Positions 1-4,867 of a DNA stretch of 6,342 nucleotides are shown here, one piece after another. Under the pieces are notes generated by a model, which had not been told where the DNA came from, did not search any database, and saw only the letters and a program-made list of their open reading frames with translations. The translations under genes and the position numbers were made by a program. Every line of letters begins with the position of its first letter. Within the stretch, counting starts at the first letter, position 1. Source of the DNA: an uncultured Roseiflexaceae bacterium (GTDB lineage Bacteria > Chloroflexota > Chloroflexia > Chloroflexales > Roseiflexaceae); contig CAIZHO010000165.1 of assembly GCA_903932805.1 (NCBI GenBank), positions 1 to 6,342 on the forward strand, given 5' to 3'.

Positions 1-34
1 ACGCGCTGCCGATACGGGCAACGGTTTGGCTCAT
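1..34 (-). CDS. Possible start of a divergent gene, cut by the window edge; unknown function
   Basis: Reading leftward, an ATG at 34-32 opens a frame that stays open to the window edge and reads MSQTVARIGSA (11 codons). The product cannot be identified from so little. The main support is positional: a convincing leftward promoter (65-94) would start transcription near base 58, about 24 bases before this ATG. Against it, there is no clear Shine-Dalgarno; the bases just before the ATG are T-rich (TTTTGGGTTTTTTGG). The + strand is also open through this stretch in two frames (stops at 139-141 and 161-163), so the tail of a rightward gene cannot be fully excluded. I favour the leftward gene start. 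Confidence 0.4.
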   Translation of the reverse strand, partial: MSQTVARIGSA

Positions 35-64
35 CCAAAAAACCCAAAAGCGGGCGACCCAGCG

Positions 65-94
65 ATCATACTGTGTGGTCAAGACATTTCTCAA
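65..94 (-). promoter_or_regulatory. Leftward sigma70-type promoter
   Basis: On the - strand, TTGAGA (94-89, five of six matches to TTGACA) and TATGAT (70-65, five of six matches to TATAAT) are separated by 18 bases. Transcription would start near base 58 and run out of the left edge through the candidate ATG at 34. The predicted leader contains a tiny GGG-TCG-CCC dyad followed by runs of four and six T's, which looks faintly like an attenuator, but the stem is too short to call. Assigned by consensus match only. Confidence 0.5.
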
Positions 95-194
95 TTCACA
101 CTCTCAGAACACGCCGTATCGTACCACAACAACCCATCTAAACAAGGCTCTCACGTGCCGTAATCTTGAGCGCATACTCATCTCGCAAGGCCTC

Positions 195-213
195 AGCACA
201 GCATTGCTGTGCT
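195..213. repeat. Perfect 9-bp inverted repeat over the secA promoter; candidate operator
   Basis: AGCACAGCA-T-TGCTGTGCT is a perfect dyad with 9-bp arms around one central base. Its right arm covers the TG of the extended -10 and the first T of TATACT, and its left arm lies between the expected -35 and -10 positions. This is the usual layout of a repressor operator that blocks polymerase. No regulator can be named, and I noticed no second copy in the window. In RNA it could form a 7-8 bp hairpin, but no T-run follows, so a terminator for an upstream rightward transcript is less likely. Confidence 0.5.
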
Positions 214-218
214 ATACT
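210..218 (+). promoter_or_regulatory. Extended -10 promoter of secA
   Basis: TGC-TATACT combines an extended -10 TG dinucleotide (210-211) with a five-of-six -10 hexamer (213-218). No good -35 hexamer lies 16-18 bases upstream, which is typical for extended -10 promoters. Transcription would start near 225, giving a leader of about 47 bases to the GTG at 272. The promoter overlaps the inverted repeat at 195-213. Confidence 0.55.
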
Positions 219-225
219 ACATGTT

Positions 226-255
226 GATGCACGGCAAACCGTGACTGGCCGCATC
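226..255 (+). promoter_or_regulatory. Possible stem-loop in the secA mRNA leader
   Basis: GATGC (226-230) can pair with GCATC (251-255), and inside it ACGG (231-234) can pair with CCGT (239-242) around a CAAA loop, leaving bases 243-250 bulged on the 3' side. The structure would begin almost at the predicted transcript start and end five bases before the Shine-Dalgarno. It could stabilise the 5' end or tune translation. The pairing is short and bulged, so this is a weak call. Confidence 0.3.
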
Positions 256-260
256 ACCAC

Positions 261-266
261 AAGGAG
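261..266 (+). promoter_or_regulatory. Shine-Dalgarno that fixes the secA start at 272
   Basis: AAGGAG ends at 266 and lies five bases before the GTG at 272. A longer reading from the GTG at 266 would overlap this site and could not use it. The GTG at 272 is therefore the better start. Confidence 0.8.
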
Positions 267-271
267 TGCGT

Positions 272-3145
272 GTGTTCAAATTCATCAAAAGTCTCCTCGG
301 CGAAGGTTCTGACAAAGAACTGCGTCGTATTGCCCCGATAGTCGACAAAATCAACGCGCTCGAGCCGACGATGGAGCGCTGTAGCGACGCCGAACTGGCG
401 GCTTATACGCCCCGCTTCAAAGAACGCCTGGCTGCCGGCGAATCACTGGACGCGCTCTTGCCAGAGGCGTTCGCGCTCGTGCGCGAAACCTCGAAGCGCC
501 TCATCGGGCAACGCCACTATGATGTACAGCTCATCGGCGGCATCACATTGCACAGCGGTCGCATTGCCGAAATGCGCACCGGCGAAGGCAAAACCCTCGT
601 CGCGACCCTCCCGTTGTACCTCAATGCGTTGACCGGCAACGGGGTCCATCTCGTCACCGTCAATGATTATCTGGTCCGTGTCGGTGCCGGCTGGATGGCT
701 CCGATTTTCCACACCCTCGGATTGTCGGTCGCAGTCATCGCGCATGATTTTTCGGCAATCTTCGACCCGGACTATTCCGACGGGGATGCGGCCACCGATG
801 ACCGGCGTTTGATCCACTGGCGCCCGGCCACACGGCGCCAGGCGTACCATGCCGACATCACCTACTGTACCAACAGCGAAATCGGCTTCGATTACTTGCG
901 CGACAATATGGTGTTCGAAGAGCAGCAACTGGTGCAGCGCACGCTCAACTATGCCATCGTGGACGAAATCGACAACATTCTAATCGACGAAGCACGGACT
1001 CCGCTGATTATTTCGGGCCCAGCCCAAGAGAGCAGCCAAGAGTACAAGCGCTTTGCACAGCTCGTGCGCAACCTCAAGCTGAGCTCGGTCACACCCGATC
1101 AAGCCAAACGAGACGAAATTGAACCCGACGGCGACTTCATGATTGACCCGCGCTCCAAGGGTATTCAGATGACCGAAGAGGGCATCCTCAAAGTGGAGCG
1201 TCTGTTGCGCATCCCCAGCGACGAGAACCTCTATGACCCCAAATACTTTGCGTTGACGCATTACCTCGAAAATGCCCTGCGCGCCCAGTTCGTCTATCAC
1301 CGCGACAAAGATTACGTCGTCGAAGGTGACGGTGAAGTCGTCATTGTCGACGAGTTTACGGGCCGCAAAATGGCTGGCCGCCGCTGGAGCGATGGCTTGC
1401 ATCAGGCTATCGAAGCCAAAGAAGGGGTACGTACGCGCCAAGAAAACGTCACATTGGCGTCGATTACGTATCAAAACTTTTTCCGTATGTACAAAAAACT
1501 CGCTGGGATGACCGGTACGGCCGACACCGAGCGTGAAGAATTCGCCAAAATCTACAATCTCGAAGTCACCGTGATCCCTACCCATCGCCCGACGGTTCGT
1601 GACGACACCAGCGACCTCATCTATCGGACCGAAGCCGCCAAGTTCAATGCGGTCATCGAAGATATCCAGGAACGCCACGCCGAAGGACGACCAGTATTGG
1701 TCGGTACCACATCGGTCGAAACGTCCGAACGCCTGAGTATGCTTCTGAAAAAAGCTGGCATTATCCACAACGTACTCAATGCCAAACAGCACGAACGCGA
1801 AGCGAACATCATTGCCCAGGCCGGTCGCAAAGGCACCGTTACTATTGCCACCAACATGGCTGGTCGTGGTACGGACATCCTGTTGGGCGGTAACCCGGAT
1901 GGCCTGGTCGAAGAAATCCTCGCCGAACAGCGCATTTCGGCAGCCGAAGCAACCCCGGAACAGTTGGCTGCTGCACTCGCCGAAGCCAAACAACGGACCG
2001 AATCCGGTCGCCAAGAAGTCGTCGCTGCCGGTGGCTTGCATGTCATCGGCACCGAACGCCACGAAGCACGCCGCATCGACAACCAGTTGCGCGGTCGTGC
2101 CGGACGTCAAGGCGACCCCGGTTCGACACGTTTTTATCTGGCCCTCGAAGACGAGCTGATGCGCCGCTTTGGTCCGATGGACCGTGTCAAATCACTGATG
2201 GAACGCCTGGGTGTCGACGACGATGTGCCCATCGAGGCTGGCCTCATCAACAGGTCCATCGAAAACGCCCAAACCCGCGTCGAAGGCTACAACTTCGATG
2301 TGCGCAAGCATACCGTCGAGTTCGACGATGTGATGAACCAGCAACGCACGATCATTTATGGTGACCGCCGGGCGATTTTGGATGGCGAAAACCTGCGTGA
2401 GCGCATCCTTTCCATGCTCTGCGACGAAGTCGATTCGTTGGTCGCCCAACATCTCGGCGACGACCCCGACGAATGGGATCTCGCACCGTTGATGCGGCCA
2501 TTGCGCACCATCAATCCGTTACTGCCTGCTGGCATCGAAGAAGAACTCATCGATCTGTCCCGCGACGAAATCATCGAAGAGCTCCATGAACAACTCGAAC
2601 ATGCCTATACCGTGCGCGAAAACGCCGTAGGCATCGACGCCATGCGCTATGTCGAACGGCGAATGATGTTGGGAATCATCGACCGCCATTGGACGGATTA
2701 TCTGACCGGCATGGAAGACCTACGCCAAGAGATTGGCCTGCAAGCTATCGCACAACGTGACCCACTCGTCGAATACCGGCGCGCGGCGTATACGTTGTTT
2801 GACCAACTCAAAGCCAATATCGAACGTGACGTGGTGTACCAAATCATTCATGTCTCGTTCCAATACGAACAAACGCTGCGCCAGATCGAGGCCGAACAGC
2901 TCAAACGATTGATGGCTGCCCAACAAGCACAGGTCGAAGAAGCACCCGCACAAGAGGCCCCCAAGACGGTCCGCAACGACATGAAGCTCCCCGGCCGCAA
3001 CGATCCCTGCCCGTGTGGGAGCGGCAAGAAGTTCAAAGTCTGTCATCTCGGTCGTGAGCAAGAGTTGATTGCGCTGATGTCCAAAAAACCAGTCACTGCG
3101 GTCAAAGGTATCGACCCCAAAGTGATTCGTGGCAAGCAGAAATAG
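272..3145 (+). CDS. secA: Protein translocase subunit SecA (preprotein translocase ATPase)
   Basis: SecA is the cytoplasmic/peripheral-membrane ATPase that drives unfolded preproteins through SecYEG. The product is 957 residues from GTG 272, a start chosen because AAGGAG sits five bases upstream and the N-terminus (MFKFIKSLLG) is SecA-like. Visible in order are Walker A MRTGEGKT (101-108), DEIDN and IDEARTP (from 231), the PPXD with VDEFTGRKMAGRRW, GMTGTAD, TNMAGRGTDILLGGN, the motif VI stretch QLRGRAGRQGDPGS, the scaffold/wing region, and a C-terminal SEC-C zinc site with C913, C915, C924 and H925. Walker B lies about 22 residues later than in E. coli because of an extra acidic segment near residues 160-185 containing DPDY. 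Two oddities stand out. Motif NDYLVRVGAGWM (131-142) replaces the usual NDYLA-x-RDA, and a basic tail of 32 residues follows the zinc site. There is no frameshift, and the gene appears to be the main, functional secA. Confidence 0.97.
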   Translation: MFKFIKSLLGEGSDKELRRIAPIVDKINALEPTMERCSDAELAAYTPRFKERLAAGESLDALLPEAFALVRETSKRLIGQRHYDVQLIGGITLHSGRIAEMRTGEGKTLVATLPLYLNALTGNGVHLVTVNDYLVRVGAGWMAPIFHTLGLSVAVIAHDFSAIFDPDYSDGDAATDDRRLIHWRPATRRQAYHADITYCTNSEIGFDYLRDNMVFEEQQLVQRTLNYAIVDEIDNILIDEARTPLIISGPAQESSQEYKRFAQLVRNLKLSSVTPDQAKRDEIEPDGDFMIDPRSKGIQMTEEGILKVERLLRIPSDENLYDPKYFALTHYLENALRAQFVYHRDKDYVVEGDGEVVIVDEFTGRKMAGRRWSDGLHQAIEAKEGVRTRQENVTLASITYQNFFRMYKKLAGMTGTADTEREEFAKIYNLEVTVIPTHRPTVRDDTSDLIYRTEAAKFNAVIEDIQERHAEGRPVLVGTTSVETSERLSMLLKKAGIIHNVLNAKQHEREANIIAQAGRKGTVTIATNMAGRGTDILLGGNPDGLVEEILAEQRISAAEATPEQLAAALAEAKQRTESGRQEVVAAGGLHVIGTERHEARRIDNQLRGRAGRQGDPGSTRFYLALEDELMRRFGPMDRVKSLMERLGVDDDVPIEAGLINRSIENAQTRVEGYNFDVRKHTVEFDDVMNQQRTIIYGDRRAILDGENLRERILSMLCDEVDSLVAQHLGDDPDEWDLAPLMRPLRTINPLLPAGIEEELIDLSRDEIIEELHEQLEHAYTVRENAVGIDAMRYVERRMMLGIIDRHWTDYLTGMEDLRQEIGLQAIAQRDPLVEYRRAAYTLFDQLKANIERDVVYQIIHVSFQYEQTLRQIEAEQLKRLMAAQQAQVEEAPAQEAPKTVRNDMKLPGRNDPCPCGSGKKFKVCHLGREQELIALMSKKPVTAVKGIDPKVIRGKQK

Positions 3146-3163
3146 ATGCATGCAAGAGAGTCG

Positions 3164-3184
3164 TCGGTGTCGCCGACACTCCGA
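3164..3184 (+). repeat. Small dyad between secA and gpmI
   Basis: GTGTC (3167-3171) and GACAC (3175-3179) can form a 5-bp stem with a GCC loop, and TCG/CGA could extend it past a two-base bulge. It ends where the gpmI Shine-Dalgarno begins. No T-run follows, so it is not a convincing terminator. It could be a weak processing or translational element, or chance. Confidence 0.25.
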
Positions 3185-3189
3185 AGGAG
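3184..3189 (+). promoter_or_regulatory. Shine-Dalgarno of gpmI
   Basis: AAGGAG lies nine bases before the ATG at 3199, a normal spacing. It supports that ATG as the start and independent translation of gpmI from a possible secA-gpmI message. Confidence 0.75.
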
Positions 3190-3198
3190 ATTTGATCC

Positions 3199-4764
3199 AT
3201 GGCTGAAGTTCGACCACGTCCTGTCTTGTTGACGATTCTCGATGGTCTCGGTGAACGCACCGATCTCGTCGGCAACGCCGTCAAGCAAGCCCGCACGCCG
3301 AATCTCGATCGCTGGCGCTCGAGCTGCCCGACGACCCTGATTTATGCCGCGGAAAAGCATGTGGGATTACCGCCTGGCCAAATGGGGAACTCCGAAGTCG
3401 GTCACCTCAACCTCGGCGCTGGGTTTGTGGTGATGCAAGACATCACCCGCATCGACAGTTGCATCGAAGACGGTAGCTTCTTCCACAATGACGCTTTTCT
3501 CAATGCCGTCGCGCATGCCGGTACCAACAACAGCAACATCCACATCATGGGGTTGCTGGGCAATGGCGGCGTACACAGCCATATCGCCCATCAGAAGGCG
3601 TTGCTCGAATTCGCGAAACGCGCTGGGGTGAAGCAAGTGTATTTGCACGTCTTTACCGACGGGCGGGATGCGTTGCCACGGAGCGGGGCGGGCTTTCTGA
3701 GTGAGCTCGAAGCCGCCATCCAGAGCATCGGCATCGGCAAAATCGCTTCGGTCACCGGTCGCTACTATGCCATGGACCGTGACAAACGGTGGGAACGGAC
3801 GCGCATGGCCTACGAAGCCATGGTCTTTGGAATCGGCGAACATGTCGCCTCTGCAGCAGATGCAATCCAGCATGCGTATGCAGCCGATGTCACCGACGAA
3901 TTCATCAAACCCGCAGTCGTTGTGGATGCGAGCGGTAATCCTGTTGCCACCGTCCATGCAGGCGACGCCATCATCGGGTTCAACTTCCGCGCTGACCGTA
4001 TGCGTCAAATTACGCGCGCATTTGTCATGCCAGACTTCGACGGATTTGCACGGCCGTTCTTGGGGAATGTCTACTATGTCTGTATGACCGAGTACGAAAA
4101 AGACTTGCCCGTGGTCGTGGCATTTGCCAACGACGATGTGGCGGTCCCGCTCGCCAAAGTCATTTCGGACGCTGGATTGACGCAATTGCACGCCGCCGAA
4201 ACCGAGAAGTACCCGCATGTGACCTTTTACTTTAACGGCGGCCGCGAAGTGCCGTTCCCCGGCGAACAGCGCTTTATGGTGGCTTCGCCCAAAGTCGCCA
4301 CCTATGACCTCCAGCCCGAGATGAGCGCTGCCGCGCTCCGTGACGGGATCCTCGAGGCGATTGCAGCTGACACGTACGACGTCATCATCGTCAACTTTGC
4401 AAATCCCGACATGGTCGGGCATACCGGGGTGATCCCAGCGGTCATCACGGCAGTCGAGACGGTCGACCAATGCGCCGGTGCACTCGTTGCTGCGATTGTG
4501 GCCAAAGGCGGCGTCGCCATTGTGACCGCCGACCACGGCAATGCCGAATACATGATCGACGAAGCAACCGGCGGTCCGTTCACCGCGCATACCATCAATC
4601 AGGTACCAGTCGTCCTCGTCGCACCAGATAACTCGCCCTATGCAACGGTCACACTGCGCAGTGGTGGTCGCCTGAGCGACATTGCTCCGACCATCCTCGA
4701 CTTGCTGGGGCTCGACAAGGCACCACAAATGACCGGGACATCGCTTATCACACGTCCTACATAA
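3199..4764 (+). CDS. gpmI: 2,3-bisphosphoglycerate-independent phosphoglycerate mutase
   Basis: GpmI interconverts 3-phosphoglycerate and 2-phosphoglycerate in glycolysis and gluconeogenesis, using two metal ions (usually Mn2+) and a phosphoserine intermediate rather than a bisphosphoglycerate cofactor. The product is 521 residues, close to the usual family length of about 510. The alkaline-phosphatase-like metal core is complete: D15 in ILDG, nucleophile S65 in QMGNSEVGHLN, D404 and H408 in NPDMVGHTG, D445 and H446 in TADHGNAE, and H464 in TAHTINQVP. The inserted phosphotransferase domain carries H126 (GGVHSH), D154-R156-D157 (TDGRDALPRS), TGRYYAMDRDKRWERT and FNFRADRMRQ. K337 lies in TEKYPHVTFYFNGG. 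It begins 53 bases after secA, so co-transcription is plausible, although no secA-proximal promoter was sought beyond the spacer. DGLGER replaces the more common DGWG/DGYG, a small change. The enzyme looks fully active. Confidence 0.97.
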   Translation: MAEVRPRPVLLTILDGLGERTDLVGNAVKQARTPNLDRWRSSCPTTLIYAAEKHVGLPPGQMGNSEVGHLNLGAGFVVMQDITRIDSCIEDGSFFHNDAFLNAVAHAGTNNSNIHIMGLLGNGGVHSHIAHQKALLEFAKRAGVKQVYLHVFTDGRDALPRSGAGFLSELEAAIQSIGIGKIASVTGRYYAMDRDKRWERTRMAYEAMVFGIGEHVASAADAIQHAYAADVTDEFIKPAVVVDASGNPVATVHAGDAIIGFNFRADRMRQITRAFVMPDFDGFARPFLGNVYYVCMTEYEKDLPVVVAFANDDVAVPLAKVISDAGLTQLHAAETEKYPHVTFYFNGGREVPFPGEQRFMVASPKVATYDLQPEMSAAALRDGILEAIAADTYDVIIVNFANPDMVGHTGVIPAVITAVETVDQCAGALVAAIVAKGGVAIVTADHGNAEYMIDEATGGPFTAHTINQVPVVLVAPDNSPYATVTLRSGGRLSDIAPTILDLLGLDKAPQMTGTSLITRPT

Positions 4765-4788
4765 CTCCTTTCTACCGCAAAACCTCTG

Positions 4789-4823
4789 ACAGGCTGGTAT
4801 TCACACGAGTGATACCGGCCTGT
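4789..4823. terminator. Long hairpin after gpmI; probable terminator, possibly bidirectional
   Basis: ACAGGCTGGTA (4789-4799) pairs with TACCGGCCTGT (4813-4823) through 11 positions with one G-U pair. With T4800 bulged, TCAC (4801-4804) pairs with GTGA (4809-4812) around an ACGA loop, giving about 15 bp in all. It starts 24 bases after the gpmI stop. No T-run follows on the + strand. On the - strand the exit reads CAGAGGTTTTGC, a short T-run a few bases away. Its right arm also fills the -35 area of the next promoter, so an operator role is possible. Confidence 0.6.
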
Positions 4824-4828
4824 GCGTA

Positions 4829-4834
4829 TATAAT
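4829..4834 (+). promoter_or_regulatory. Consensus -10 hexamer upstream of the GH95 gene
   Basis: TATAAT is a perfect -10 hexamer, 34 bases before the ATG at 4868. No -35 match is found at 16-18 bases upstream, because that region is occupied by the hairpin's right half; TTCACA at 4800-4805 is too far away (23-base spacer). Transcription would begin near 4841, in a CA-rich leader. Either the promoter depends on an activator or the match is fortuitous in an AT-rich spacer. Confidence 0.45.
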
Positions 4835-4867
4835 CAAACACACACACGCGCAGACAGCGAGGCGACG

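Noticed and set aside
2..163. + strand frame open from the left edge to a stop at 161-163 (and another to 139-141)
   Set aside because: The translations look non-protein-like, and the stretch contains a strong leftward promoter. Not enough to call a gene tail, though not excluded.
266..271. Upstream GTG at 266 as the secA start
   Set aside because: It overlaps its own Shine-Dalgarno; the GTG at 272 has correct spacing and gives the usual SecA N-terminus.
980..2110. 376-codon open frame on the - strand inside secA
   Set aside because: It lies wholly antisense to an intact, fully conserved SecA frame, has no recognisable family motif, and is the expected mirror of GAA/GAC/CGC-rich codons.
3367..4728. 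453-codon open frame on the - strand inside gpmI
   Set aside because: It is antisense to a complete GpmI with all catalytic residues. Its sequence is His/Asp/Val/Gly-rich with no known domain, so it is a codon-bias shadow.
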